From NCBI RefSeq assembly GCF_029960785.1, contig NZ_JASBQE010000002.1:124001-188000 (forward strand): 64,000 bases of DNA, read 5' to 3'. Positions 17,000 to 25,869 of this stretch are shown here, piece by piece. Position 1 is the stretch's first letter. The number at the start of each line of letters is the position of its first letter. The notes beneath the pieces are model-generated. The model did not search any database. It had not been told where the DNA came from and saw nothing but the letters and a program-made list of their open reading frames with translations. The position numbers were made by a program, and so were the translations under genes. This DNA comes from Polyangium sp. 15x6 (lineage in GTDB: Bacteria; Myxococcota_A; Polyangia; Polyangiales; Polyangiaceae).

Positions 17000-17434
17000 G
17001 TGGCAAAACCCGAGGATCGAAGTGGGGGAGCGTCGGAGGGCAGCAGCTCGGGGCTGCGCTCCGCGGCGAGCCTCCTGTTCACGGTAGCGCTGCTCGCGGC
17101 GACAGGCGCGGCGCTTTACAACGTGTACGGCGTGAGCGTGGAGGTCGAGGCGCTCGCCTCGGAAGCCGCATGCCAGGGCCAAGCGCAGCCGTGCAAGGCG
17201 CAATTCACGTTCTGGGAGCGCTCGCCCATCGCGCACACGTTCACGATGCAGACGCCAAGCGGCGCGCACCCCGTGACGTGCCAGCGCGCATACATCCTGT
17301 TCGGCGCATATACCTGCAAGAGCAAGGACGGCACGGCAACCGCGGAGCCAAGCCCCTCCGCGTCGGCGTCGGCCGCGACCTCGGCGAAGGCGCCGCCAGC
17401 CAAGGCGGTGCCTGCGAAGGCGAAGGCGCCGTGA
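17000..17434 (+). CDS. Small membrane-anchored protein with Cys pairs
   Basis: The 144-aa protein has a Ser/Gly-rich cytoplasmic start, one membrane helix (SLLFTVALLAATGAALYNVY) and a short extracytoplasmic domain with four cysteines (ACQGQ, PCKAQ, TCQRA, TCKSK) likely to form disulfides. An Ala/Pro/Ser/Lys tail follows. No family is recognised. The GTG at 17000 lies 43 bp after the RND exporter stop, so it may be an accessory subunit of the exporter. It is followed immediately by repeat copy C. Confidence 0.65.
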   Translation: MAKPEDRSGGASEGSSSGLRSAASLLFTVALLAATGAALYNVYGVSVEVEALASEAACQGQAQPCKAQFTFWERSPIAHTFTMQTPSGAHPVTCQRAYILFGAYTCKSKDGTATAEPSPSASASAATSAKAPPAKAVPAKAKAP

Positions 17435-17440
17435 GTGGAG

Positions 17441-17729
17441 CGTAGCGCCGGGGTTTCACCCCGGACCCGACCAGGGGTTGTCCACCCCTGGACCCGGACC
17501 AGCGCAAGCGCTGGACCCGGGGTCGATGAACTGCGCGATGCGCAGTTCATCGAACGGGCCGAGGCAAGACCGGCGACGATGGTTCTACCGGCAAGGCGGT
17601 CTCACCGGCCTGTGGGAAGAACTGCGCATCGCGCAGTTCTTCCCCAAATGGTCCAGGGCTTGCCCTGGTTCGGGTCGAGGGGCGAATAGCCCCCGCGGGG
17701 CCCGGGGCAGCGCCCCGGCGAAGCGGTCC
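17441..17729. repeat. Multi-hairpin intergenic repeat, full (two-armed) copy C
   Basis: The same two-armed structure as copy A, again exactly filling a convergent gene junction. The left arm has gccggggtttcaccccgg, ccaggggttgtccacccctgg, ccagcgcaagcgctgg and gatgaactgcgc/gcgcagttcatc. The right arm is inverted, with gaagaactgcgc/gcgcagttcttc, ccagggcttgccctgg and ggggcagcgcccc. The middle ~60 bp differs from copy A, so the arms, not the centre, are conserved. Confidence 0.8.
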
Positions 17730-17732
17730 CTG

Positions 17733-19337
17733 TCAACCGAGGAACGCGCCCTCGAATTCGCCGTAGCCGCCGGGGATGAAGAAATCCTTGCCTGGTTCGA
17801 GGCCGAAGGCGCGGATCACGGTGGCTGCGATGTCCTGCGACGTTGGGGGGCGCGTCACCTTTTCGCCGGATTCCTCGATGATGTTGACGGGGGCGCCGAG
17901 GGGCGAGCCTTGCGCTGTTTCGTCGTAGCCTCCGAGCATCTGGTTTCCCTTTACGCTCCCGCCGACCAGGATGCCGCACGTCGCTGGATGATGGTCGGTC
18001 CCGTCCTGCGGGCTCCGCGCGAATGTGCGCCCGAAATCGCTGTAAATGTAGACCAGCGTCTCGTCGAGCAGTGAACCTTGCCCTGAGGATGCGGGCGTGA
18101 GTTGCATCTCGTTGAGCAACTGGCCGAGGGCTTCGAGTGCGATACGCAGGTGGCTCGTCTGCGCGCGCGCGCCGCCCGAGTAATGCACGTCGAATCCCGT
18201 GTTCGCGATGCTCGTCGCGCGCAGGGTCACGCTCGTCACGAGGTTCGACTTGAGCAGACGCAAGGCGAAATCGAATGAGCCTCCCGAGAGCACGCTCCCG
18301 CAGACGTCGGCCGATCCGATGCACGCGGTCTGGAACGGCCCGCCCGCATAGAGCGGGTCGGCCTTCAGGAATTCGAACCCCTTCGTCTGATCGAGCACGG
18401 TGAGCACGTCGCGCGCCACGGTCTTGCTGATGCCTGCGTACGTGTCGTGGATCTGCCGATAGAGATCGTCCGTCCCCTTCGTCGAAATGCCCTTTCGCTC
18501 GCGGATTGCTTCGAGCACCGCGCGATCCGTGATCGTGAGGGGCAGCGTCTGGCCGGTGGGCGTTCCGTCGAATGCCATTCCCTCGACATCCGTCCGGGTG
18601 CGCAGACCGTCCCATGCGCTATTGCGACGATCCGAGACCGTGGACTCGACGAGCGCGAGGCTCGTGAGCGAATACGGCGTCGCGAGCGCGGGCAGGTCGA
18701 CCGCGGCTGGCAACATGCCGCCGAGCGTCGCGTTCGGCACGGGCCTGTCCGGGAAATGCGCCGCCATGTAGTTCGCGATCACGGCCTGCACGCTCGGCGC
18801 GCGGAACGACGAGCCCGCGACGCCGCACATGCTCGCGACGATGCCGCTCGCGTGGGACGCCGTGCCCTGATCGGCGCCGACGAGCACGCAGGTGCGGTCA
18901 TATAGCTTGTACTTCGGATCCACCCACGAATATCCCCAGGGGCGATAGTTCTGCGTGCCGCCGGAGAGCGGATTCGTGCCCGTCGTGTCGGCGGGGTTCG
19001 CGTCGTTCCACGAAACGGGGCCGCGGAGCTTCCGGGTCGGGTTCGTGGAGCCGAGATCCGCGGCCGTCCCGTCGAAGTTCCGCACCTGCTCCTTGGAATA
19101 ACCGAACGGGTGCACGCCCCCGTCGGGCGGCTGGATGAACTTGTCGATGCCGCCGCCCGTGAGCGGGGTGAAGAAATGCTCCCAGTTGCATCCGCCGTCG
19201 AGCCAGATGCAAAGGAGCTTCGTGGGGCCGTTCGGCGGCGGCGCGGCGGATGCGCTGCGCACGGCGAAGCGGCCGAGCAGCGCGAGCTGGGAGGCCCCGA
19301 GGGCGGCGAGAAGGAGTTTTCTGCGGCTCGTTTTCAT
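17733..19337 (-). CDS. DUF1501 family secreted protein (Tat signal)
   Basis: The 534-aa protein opens with a twin-arginine signal (TSRRKLLLAALGASQLALLG) and continues with LLCIWLDGGCNWEHFF, SHASGIVASMCG and YIYSDFGRTF, as in DUF1501. This family belongs to the alkaline phosphatase/sulfatase-like superfamily. DUF1501 proteins are usually paired with CXXCH-containing DUF1549/1588/1592-type proteins, as here. It acts outside the cytoplasm; its substrate is unknown. It is the last gene of a six-gene operon, nine bases after the preceding stop. Confidence 0.88.
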   Translation of the reverse strand: MKTSRRKLLLAALGASQLALLGRFAVRSASAAPPPNGPTKLLCIWLDGGCNWEHFFTPLTGGGIDKFIQPPDGGVHPFGYSKEQVRNFDGTAADLGSTNPTRKLRGPVSWNDANPADTTGTNPLSGGTQNYRPWGYSWVDPKYKLYDRTCVLVGADQGTASHASGIVASMCGVAGSSFRAPSVQAVIANYMAAHFPDRPVPNATLGGMLPAAVDLPALATPYSLTSLALVESTVSDRRNSAWDGLRTRTDVEGMAFDGTPTGQTLPLTITDRAVLEAIRERKGISTKGTDDLYRQIHDTYAGISKTVARDVLTVLDQTKGFEFLKADPLYAGGPFQTACIGSADVCGSVLSGGSFDFALRLLKSNLVTSVTLRATSIANTGFDVHYSGGARAQTSHLRIALEALGQLLNEMQLTPASSGQGSLLDETLVYIYSDFGRTFARSPQDGTDHHPATCGILVGGSVKGNQMLGGYDETAQGSPLGAPVNIIEESGEKVTRPPTSQDIAATVIRAFGLEPGKDFFIPGGYGEFEGAFLG

Positions 19338-19346
19338 CGGGGCCTC

Positions 19347-20357
19347 TCAGTAGAAGATCCAGTCGGGGTGGCGGATGAAATAGGAGCACGTGCCGACGTA
19401 GGCGTTGCGCGCGTCCTTCTCCATCTCGAGGGGGACGAACACCGTGGAGAACACGCGATCGATGTCCGCGTCGGTCGCGTCCACGGCGTGGAAATGCAGG
19501 TACCAGGCGCGAATGACCGACTTCACGCTTGCCGCGTCGGCGCTGCCCGTCTGGACCGAGGCGCCGGCGGGCAGGAGCGCCGTATTGCCCGGTTTGTCGA
19601 GCGAGAGCGCGCACCAGCGCTGCGAGAGCTGCGTGATCAGGCCGAGGAAGCTCGGGGAAACCGTGCCGTCGGCCTTCATCTGGTTCGGCGCCGAGCCGCC
19701 CCCGAGCGCGGCGAACCGCTCGACGGGCAAGTTTTCATAAGGCGCCGGGATCGAATCCGGCGACGTGAACGGATACGTGTCGTCGTTCTGGCTCGTCTTG
19801 TGCGGGATGTCGAAGCTCGACGCGGCAACGTAAAAATCGTCGTCCGACAGGCCGAGCTGCTGGTAGAGGGCGCGCCCGACGTCCTCCGCGGAGAGCCGGG
19901 TGATGCGGCGGGCCTCGATGGACGGGAGCGGATCGGCGGTCCGGGATTCGAGGTTCGTCACCCACGCGCGGATCTGGGCCATGGTCATCTTCGTGGAGCC
20001 GCTCGCCGCGATCTCGGCGAATGGCGGCCCCGCGATGGGCATTTGCTTGAACGCGCGGGTCCCCTTCCCTTCGAGGAGGCGAATGAGCTCGCTCTCGTCG
20101 GGTTTGCCCGGGACGACCGCCGCGGAGTTGTAGACGACGAGGGATTCGAAGGCCTCGATCGACGCGAAATACCCGCGCGCCCCCGTGACGTGGCATCCCT
20201 GGCAGGACGGGGCGAGCGCGTCGAACACCGCCTGATTTTGCGCCCGCTCCTCGGGCGTCGGTCCGCCGCAGGTGTTTCCTTCGTCCCCGTCGCAGCTCGC
20301 GGCCCCGAGGGCGACGACGAAGGGGGCGACGATCTTGAAAAGGATTCGTTTTCGCAT
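19347..20357 (-). CDS. Secreted CXXCH protein
   Basis: The 336-aa protein has a short lipoprotein-like signal (MRKRILFKIVAPFVVALGAASC). A cytochrome-c-type motif CQGCH (about residues 49-53) follows in a segment like planctomycete cytochrome c domains (PGKPDESELIRLLEG). The C-terminal half is a DUF1549-like helical region ending in CSYFIRHPDWIFY. Covalent haem at CXXCH would make it an electron carrier or a redox-linked surface protein (inference). Its ATG at 20357 is one base past the stop of the upstream gene, and it is followed by the DUF1501 gene. Confidence 0.8.
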   Translation of the reverse strand: MRKRILFKIVAPFVVALGAASCDGDEGNTCGGPTPEERAQNQAVFDALAPSCQGCHVTGARGYFASIEAFESLVVYNSAAVVPGKPDESELIRLLEGKGTRAFKQMPIAGPPFAEIAASGSTKMTMAQIRAWVTNLESRTADPLPSIEARRITRLSAEDVGRALYQQLGLSDDDFYVAASSFDIPHKTSQNDDTYPFTSPDSIPAPYENLPVERFAALGGGSAPNQMKADGTVSPSFLGLITQLSQRWCALSLDKPGNTALLPAGASVQTGSADAASVKSVIRAWYLHFHAVDATDADIDRVFSTVFVPLEMEKDARNAYVGTCSYFIRHPDWIFY

Positions 20358-20358
20358 G

Positions 20359-22143
20359 TCAGTGCCCCCTGCGGAACGACGTGGACTGCGTGAGGGACTT
20401 GATGAAGGGCCGCACGAGCCGGCCGTTCGCGATGAACGAGGCCGTGAGCGTCTCGAGATAGCCGTTTTCCGCCGCCGGATCGATGTCGCGCCCGAGGACA
20501 CGCTCGTGCACGCGGCGCACGACGCACCGATCGAAGGATCCCGCGGCCACGATGAGCTTGGCGAACCCGAGCGGCCCCACGGTCCCGTCGCTGGTTTGCC
20601 CGAGCAGGGTGTACTCCGGCGGCAGGAAATCGAGGAAGAGCGCGTAGGGATTGGCGTTCGCCTCTTCCTCGGTGGCGGGCGTGAGCAGCGAGCCCGGGAG
20701 GTACCACTTGTTCCATTGCGCGAACGGCTCGCTGCCGTAGGGCCATGCGCCCGTGCGCCACACGGGATCCCATTGCCACTTGCCCACGCCGGGCATGTAG
20801 TATTGCGCGCCCCAGCCCTCGAACGCGTGGTCGGCCTTCGCGTACCGCTTGAAATGCACCGCCGCGGTGTCGATCCGGGCGTGGCAGTGCTGGCAAGGCC
20901 CTTCGCGGCCGGGATCGGTCTCGTACGCGTTGAACGGGATGTCGCCGCCCGGCGGCAAGAGCTGCTCGCAAGCGAGGGTTTCGAGCGCGCGCGCCGCGCG
21001 CAGGCGCTCACGCGGATACGTGTCGAGGAAGCCGAGCGAGGTGAGCATGCCAGCCGAGGGGAAGCCGGAAGGCGTGCCCGGATCCTTGCGCGGATCGAAC
21101 GTGTAATCACGTTCCTTCAAAAAGAACGCGTTTCGCGCGGAGATCGAATACTCGCGCCACGCCTTCGGATCACTCGGCTCGTGGAGCGGATCCACGGCCG
21201 CGCCGCCGAAGCTCGCCGGGTTCCACCAGCTCTCGTCGTCGAGCACGTCGAGCGCGCCGCCGGCGAGGGATTGATTGATGTGGGCCGCCTGGACCTCGGT
21301 CGGGCCGACGGAGTAATCCGAGAGGATGAGGTCGGTCGCGGGCCGATCGTGCCAGACGATGTGCGCGAACAGGCGCGCCGGCTCCTCGGCGAGCAGGCGC
21401 CGCTGGCCGTCCGGGTTCGCCGCGATGTACGCGCCCCAGCCGGGATAGGTGCCGGGGTCGTGCCAGCAGCTCACGGCATTCTTGCCGCATCCGCACGTGC
21501 CCTCCGCCCGCTGATTGCACTCGATGTCGACCGGCGAGCCGTTCGGCTTGATCTGGCCGGTGTTCGTGGTGTTCGCCGCGCTCCCGACGAGCGTCACGGT
21601 CGTCCCCGGCGCCCACCAGGGCTCGACCGTGGTCTTCGCGGCGCCCGCGGCGCACGCCACGTCCTCGGGGACGTCGTCGCGGAAATAACGAAGCGCGCCC
21701 TCGTTCGCGGTACCCGCCTTGCACGCCGTCAGCACGCGCTGCTGCTTGGCGCCGTACTCGGGCGCGTCGGCCGTGCGCGGGATCAGCGGGATGTTGAACC
21801 ACTTGCGCGCAAACTCGAACGTGATGTCGTAAAACCGCGGGTCTTCGAGCGCCTCGTCGATGAAATCATCGACGTACGCGAACTGCTCCTCGGGCGTCGG
21901 CCTCGCGAGGAGCTCTTGCATTCGCTCATCGGTCGGGGGCACGCCGAGCAGCGCGATGCTGGCGCGCCGCAACAAACGGAGGGGGGTGAGCTCGTCCTCG
22001 GGCTCCTCGCGCACCGGGACGCCGTCACCAGGATCGACCGTGCAATCGGCGTTTTCCGAGGATGAAGACGGATCCCCCTGGGAGCACGCGACGAGCGCGA
22101 CCCCGAAAAGGAATGTGTACCTTCGCATGTTGCAGCGCAACAT
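20359..22143 (-). CDS. DUF1588/DUF1592-type secreted lipoprotein with CXXCH
   Basis: The 594-aa protein has a lipoprotein signal (YTFLFGVALVAC, Cys20 in this start). The central part has LTSLGFLDTYPRERLRAARA and a CQHCH motif (residues near 425) preceded by DPGREGP. The C-terminus reads CVVRRVHERVLGRD and ends in STSFRRGH, typical of the DUF1588/1592/1585 group. These proteins are abundant in myxobacteria and planctomycetes and always accompany DUF1501/1552 proteins; their function is not established. Starts at 22143 and 22128 are both possible. The longer one gives a more normal signal length. Confidence 0.82.
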   Translation of the reverse strand: MLRCNMRRYTFLFGVALVACSQGDPSSSSENADCTVDPGDGVPVREEPEDELTPLRLLRRASIALLGVPPTDERMQELLARPTPEEQFAYVDDFIDEALEDPRFYDITFEFARKWFNIPLIPRTADAPEYGAKQQRVLTACKAGTANEGALRYFRDDVPEDVACAAGAAKTTVEPWWAPGTTVTLVGSAANTTNTGQIKPNGSPVDIECNQRAEGTCGCGKNAVSCWHDPGTYPGWGAYIAANPDGQRRLLAEEPARLFAHIVWHDRPATDLILSDYSVGPTEVQAAHINQSLAGGALDVLDDESWWNPASFGGAAVDPLHEPSDPKAWREYSISARNAFFLKERDYTFDPRKDPGTPSGFPSAGMLTSLGFLDTYPRERLRAARALETLACEQLLPPGGDIPFNAYETDPGREGPCQHCHARIDTAAVHFKRYAKADHAFEGWGAQYYMPGVGKWQWDPVWRTGAWPYGSEPFAQWNKWYLPGSLLTPATEEEANANPYALFLDFLPPEYTLLGQTSDGTVGPLGFAKLIVAAGSFDRCVVRRVHERVLGRDIDPAAENGYLETLTASFIANGRLVRPFIKSLTQSTSFRRGH

Positions 22144-22201
22144 ACGGGCGGCGCGAACATCGGAGCAAGAAAACCGCCTCGATCCCCGCAGGGGCGCTCA
22201 C

Positions 22202-23314
22202 TCACTCGCCTGGAAGGAATCGTGGCGCGCGCAGCAAGCTGCTCGTCGTCTCGCCGGTCTCGTTCGCAACCCGGGTGGTCATGTAGTACAGGCATGACGT
22301 ATCGACCGTGAGCTGGTTGATGGCATCCGGCGACGTGAAGAGCTCCACCGCCTCGCCCCCGGTCTTGGGGACACGGTTCATGCTCCGCGCCTTGCCCCTG
22401 GCCCAGTACAGGTAGTCCCCGTCCTGCGCCATTCCGGCCGCGAGATCGCTGTTGGAGTCGAATGTCCACTCCTTGAGGGTCTTCGCCTCACTCCCGTCCT
22501 TCCGGGTGCGCACCAGGCGGACGGGGCTCGCGTTCGTTGCAATCCAGAAGAGGAACATCGAATCGGCGACGAAATGCGTGGTGGCGGCGCCCTCGACGAA
22601 GAGGAGCGCGCCGCCCTCCTTCGGCGTCGCGTGAAAGCCCGGCATCGACCAGAGCCCGCTGGCCGACCAGTACAGCTTGCTCTCGTCCGCGATCATGCGC
22701 GGCACCATGTCCGGCGTGAGCTCCTCGTCCTTGGCCAGGGTCTCCGGCGTGCCGCCGGATTTCGAGACCCGCCGCACGGCCTGATCTGCCGGCGTGATCC
22801 AGTATGCGAACGACGCGTCCACCGCGATCGACATCGATCCCTCCTGGTTGTCCGCGACGAGGCTCGCCCCGCTCCCGTCCTTCGAGGCGCGCATGACCCG
22901 ATCGCCGTCCAGGAAATAAAGCGAATTCGCGTCCGCGACGAGGGACTCGGTCCAGCTCGACGCCGGGACCACCGTCTCGATCGCCCCGCCGGCCTTGGGC
23001 ACGCGCAGCACCGCGCCGCCTGCGCCGTAATGGGTGAAATACACGTGATCGCCATCGGCGAGCAGGCCCGAGAGCCGCTCCGCGCCGCTGACGAGGACCA
23101 CCGGCGCCTCGCCCGCCGTGCAGAGCGGAGCCTCGCAGACGCCCGCGTTGCATGTCCCGCCGCCGCAACACGCCGCCGACGTGCGGCACGCTTCCCCCAC
23201 GGTCGCGCAGACCTCCTCGCTCCTGCGGCTCTCCGGCAGATCCGTCCGCGCCCCGCACCCGGCCCCGACAACCCCCACGGCGAGCGCCGCCGCCACCACC
23301 TTGCCGTTCGTCAT
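22202..23314 (-). CDS. Lipoprotein with propeller-like repeats
   Basis: The 370-aa protein has a lipoprotein signal (AAALAVGVVGAGC). A short Cys-rich knot comes next (EVCATVGEACRTSAACCGGG, then TCNAGVC), and about six repeats of the type DGDHVYFTHY...VLRVPKAGG, with ANSLYFLDGDRVMRASKDG and DGDYLYWARG. This pattern is typical of myxobacterial surface beta-propellers. The function is unknown; protein or polysaccharide binding outside the cell is plausible. The ATG at 23314 has GGGAGC four to nine bases upstream. It lies 13 bp after the formylglycine-enzyme-like gene, in the same operon. Confidence 0.8.
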   Translation of the reverse strand: MTNGKVVAAALAVGVVGAGCGARTDLPESRRSEEVCATVGEACRTSAACCGGGTCNAGVCEAPLCTAGEAPVVLVSGAERLSGLLADGDHVYFTHYGAGGAVLRVPKAGGAIETVVPASSWTESLVADANSLYFLDGDRVMRASKDGSGASLVADNQEGSMSIAVDASFAYWITPADQAVRRVSKSGGTPETLAKDEELTPDMVPRMIADESKLYWSASGLWSMPGFHATPKEGGALLFVEGAATTHFVADSMFLFWIATNASPVRLVRTRKDGSEAKTLKEWTFDSNSDLAAGMAQDGDYLYWARGKARSMNRVPKTGGEAVELFTSPDAINQLTVDTSCLYYMTTRVANETGETTSSLLRAPRFLPGE

Positions 23315-23327
23315 GAAAGCTCCCGCG

Positions 23328-24275
23328 TCAAAGATCCTTGCAACATCGAACGCCGGTCGAATAATCGAAATAATCGAACGGATGGGCCCGGACCATGGAG
23401 GCACAACCATCCTTCTTCGATCGCGCGTAAAACCCGCCGACGAACGTCCCCTCCGGATCGTCGATCCACTCGTCGATGTTGCCGACCATGTCGGCGATGC
23501 CATCGCCCTCCCACCGGCTCACGCAGGCCCGCGTCTCGCCCGTCCGGCGGAGGAGCGGCTTGTCCCCGGCCTTCACCGTGTTGAGACGCGGATCGCTGTG
23601 ACCGATGCTCGGATTGCCGTGCAAGAGCCCCGCGGGGTGCGCCTCGCGGAAGATGTTGCATTTGCCCGGTTCGTACGTGTCGCCATAAGGAAAGTCGCGC
23701 TCGTCCTCGCCCCGGCAAGCCGTCTGCCACTCCGCGAGCGAGCAAAGGCGCTTGCCCGCATTCTTGCAAGCGAGCGCGGCGAGCGGACCCGTGAGGTAGC
23801 CCTGGGGGATGCGGCTCTTCTTCGAGACGGCCTTCGGCTCGAAATTGCGCTGCGATTGCCACGGCGGCAGCGGCGGCAGCTCGATCGTGCGCGCCTCGAC
23901 GGGCCCCACGGCGAGGCGCTCCTGCTCCCACAATTTCTGGATCGAGAGCGCCTGCTTGCGGGAGGGCACGTAATAAGGTGAAAGCTCCTGCCCCGTCTCC
24001 ACGTCGACCAGGCTCGCCTCGTATCGATCGACGCAATAACTCTTCTTCACGCGCACCATCTCCGGCGGACACGTGGGCGTCGCCGGCTCGACGAGCGCAA
24101 AATCGTCGGGCCGCTCGGGAAGCGCCACGGGAGCCGAGGCGGAGGCGGGCGCAGGCGCGGCAGCGGAGGCGGGTGCGGCGGCGGAAGCGGACGGGGGCGC
24201 GTCGCCGGGCTTTTCGTCGTCGCAAGCCGTGACGAGGAGCGAGCCGAAAAGGACGATTCGGACCAGACGGTTCAT
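23328..24275 (-). CDS. Formylglycine-generating-enzyme-like (SUMF1) lipoprotein
   Basis: The 315-aa protein has a lipoprotein signal (MNRLVRIVLFGSLLVTAC), an Ala/Pro-rich linker and an FGE/SUMF1 domain. Motifs include CVDRYEASLVD, GKRLCSLAEWQTACRG, NPSIGHSD and MVGNIDEWIDD...FVGGFYA, ending in GVRCC. True FGEs convert a sulfatase Cys to formylglycine. Many secreted SUMF-domain proteins of myxobacteria have other or unknown roles, and no clear CxPSR sulfatase is nearby. Its ATG overlaps the metalloprotease stop (ATGA), so translation is coupled. Confidence 0.82.
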   Translation of the reverse strand: MNRLVRIVLFGSLLVTACDDEKPGDAPPSASAAAPASAAAPAPASASAPVALPERPDDFALVEPATPTCPPEMVRVKKSYCVDRYEASLVDVETGQELSPYYVPSRKQALSIQKLWEQERLAVGPVEARTIELPPLPPWQSQRNFEPKAVSKKSRIPQGYLTGPLAALACKNAGKRLCSLAEWQTACRGEDERDFPYGDTYEPGKCNIFREAHPAGLLHGNPSIGHSDPRLNTVKAGDKPLLRRTGETRACVSRWEGDGIADMVGNIDEWIDDPEGTFVGGFYARSKKDGCASMVRAHPFDYFDYSTGVRCCKDL

Positions 24276-25261
24276 TGAAATGCATGCCCCCACGGATCGC
24301 GGCCCGAGGGCTCCGGGCAGAGGTAACGTCGGACCACGATCCAGTGGTGCATCGGATAGAGGATCGTGTCTTCCTTCATCGACAAACCCATCCGGCTCGT
24401 ATGCGCGCCGGGGAACGGCGTCTTCGGGTAGAACGGCACGATCCCCGAGAGCGCCTCGTACTCGTCCATGAGCCCCAGCAAATGCCCCACCTCGTGCGCG
24501 ATCACCGGCAGCGACCAGCCGCTCCGCAAGGACCAAAAATACGGCGTCCGCCCGCACGTCGTCGACAGCGGCAACGTGAGATCGACCGGCACGCCCTCCC
24601 GCGCCGCCTGGTCATGCGGCAAGAAGGTGAAATCGTACCGCACCGGCAATCCATATCGCTCGGCGTCCCGGTTCCAGTACCGCTCCGCCTCCTCGGACCA
24701 GCGCGCGAGCAGCGCCTCCATGTTGCGCCGCGTCGCCGGCGCCCGGAACTCCCCCGACGAGGGACACGCCTCCGTCGTGTTCGATCGGGAAAACGGCACG
24801 CCCCGGCACACGACCTCCCCCTCGTACCGATCTTTCCCGTCGCAATCCGCGAGCCCGAGCGTCCCGCCCTCGCGCGGCAGCACCACCGCGAACGTCGCAG
24901 ACACCTCCCAGCGCCCCGGCGCGCCCCCGCGCGGCCCCAGCCGTCGCACGTGGTAATGCATCGGTCCGAAAAACAGACGATAATGCGGCATGGCCCCGCG
25001 GATCGTGCGCTCGCCTTCCTCCACGTCGCCAAAAAAGACCTCCCGCGGCGACGGCGAACAGGTGTAAGCGTCCTCCGCGAGGGTCGTCGAGAGTACGTCC
25101 CGGAACGTCGCGCGCGCTTCCGCGCCGAGCCCCGGCGTCATCGACGCGAGCTCGAGCGCGACGTCGTCCGTCGGCAAATAACGCGCGTCGAACCGCGACG
25201 CGACGCATCCCGACGCGAAGGTCGCGCCGAGGGCGACGAAGGCTGCGACGTGGGCCAGCAT
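24272..25261 (-). CDS. Secreted zinc metalloprotease
   Basis: The 329-aa protein has a signal segment with a Cys (AFVALGATFASGC, probably a lipoprotein). A zinc-binding motif HEVGHLLGLMDEYE sits at about residues 256-269: HExxH with a following Gly-x-x-Asp/Glu, in metzincin-like fashion. Several cysteines likely form disulfides. It may be an extracellular or surface protease useful to a predatory bacterium (inference). It is the first gene of the minus-strand operon that runs to 17733. The ATG at 25261 was chosen for the signal peptide. It is divergent from the RiPP precursor gene. Confidence 0.82.
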   Translation of the reverse strand: MLAHVAAFVALGATFASGCVASRFDARYLPTDDVALELASMTPGLGAEARATFRDVLSTTLAEDAYTCSPSPREVFFGDVEEGERTIRGAMPHYRLFFGPMHYHVRRLGPRGGAPGRWEVSATFAVVLPREGGTLGLADCDGKDRYEGEVVCRGVPFSRSNTTEACPSSGEFRAPATRRNMEALLARWSEEAERYWNRDAERYGLPVRYDFTFLPHDQAAREGVPVDLTLPLSTTCGRTPYFWSLRSGWSLPVIAHEVGHLLGLMDEYEALSGIVPFYPKTPFPGAHTSRMGLSMKEDTILYPMHHWIVVRRYLCPEPSGRDPWGHAFQ

Positions 25262-25503
25262 CGCCCCTTCCCTTCCGGCACTTTTCCTTGCTTCGCCCCT
25301 TCGCATCGGGCTACCAACATGGCTCCCGAGGGCGCTGCTCGGCAATCCGGATCCGGACGACGAGCACGCACGTAGGTGGGAAACCCCAGCACCCCGGGGG
25401 GAGACGATACATGGCGGGGGGGAGGTTTCGCACGAAGCGCTCGATGTCGCGACTTCCTCGGGGTGCCTACTCAGAAAAGAACCGCTTGGAACGGAGATTG
25501 ACC
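25262..25503. promoter_or_regulatory. Divergent control region
   Basis: A gene-free stretch of 242 bp between the metalloprotease operon (left) and the RiPP precursor (right) must hold both promoters. GGGAAACC and CGATAC words near 25379-25410 recall ECF-sigma promoter elements, but the spacing (about 19-20 bp) is too long to be convincing. A GGAG sits seven bases before the precursor ATG. Confidence 0.4.
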
Positions 25504-25764
25504 ATGAACATGAACAAGATGATGGCGTCGCTTGCGGTGGGCGGGATGATCGCGGGTCTCGCGGCGTGTGGCGGCAGCCAGGCGCAGCCCGAGAACGCCG
25601 ACAGCAAGGCGGGCGCCGAGTCGGGCGCGCAGGCCTCGTGCAGCGGTCAGAAGACCGACGGCGCGGCGCACTCCTGCAAGGCCGGCGCCTGCAGCGGCAA
25701 GAAGGAAGGCGAGGCCGCGCCGGCCGACGGCGCCGCCCCCGCTCCGGCCGACGCGCCGAAGTGA
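25504..25764 (+). CDS. Cys-containing lipoprotein-type precursor peptide of the DUF692 system
   Basis: The 86-aa peptide has a lipoprotein-like signal (LAVGGMIAGLAAC, then GG). A hydrophilic mature part carries three more cysteines in ASCSGQ and HSCKAGACSGKKEG, and an Ala/Pro tail. It sits directly upstream of DUF692 and DUF2063 genes, the place of precursors modified by multinuclear non-haem iron oxidases such as bufferins. The C-x-x-G-x-C-x-G layout resembles the bufferin repeat, where Cys residues are modified to bind copper. Alternatively it is an unmodified small lipoprotein. ATG 25504 has GGAG seven bases upstream. Confidence 0.75.
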   Translation: MNMNKMMASLAVGGMIAGLAACGGSQAQPENADSKAGAESGAQASCSGQKTDGAAHSCKAGACSGKKEGEAAPADGAAPAPADAPK

Positions 25765-25795
25765 TTCGAGCGGCCCCCCGCGCCGCTTGAGCCCG

Positions 25796-25844
25796 AAGGG
25801 CCGCCGTTTCCACCCCAGGGTGGCGCGAGCGGCCCTTCGTCTTT
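25796..25844 (+). terminator. Attenuator between precursor and DUF692 gene
   Basis: A nine-base-pair stem AAGGGCCGC/GCGGCCCTT closes a GC-rich inner loop and is followed by CGTCTTT. It lies between the precursor stop and the DUF692 start. Partial termination here would give more precursor than enzyme mRNA, as is common in RiPP operons. Confidence 0.6.
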
Positions 25845-25869
25845 AGACCGCTTCTTCGGAGACACCGCG

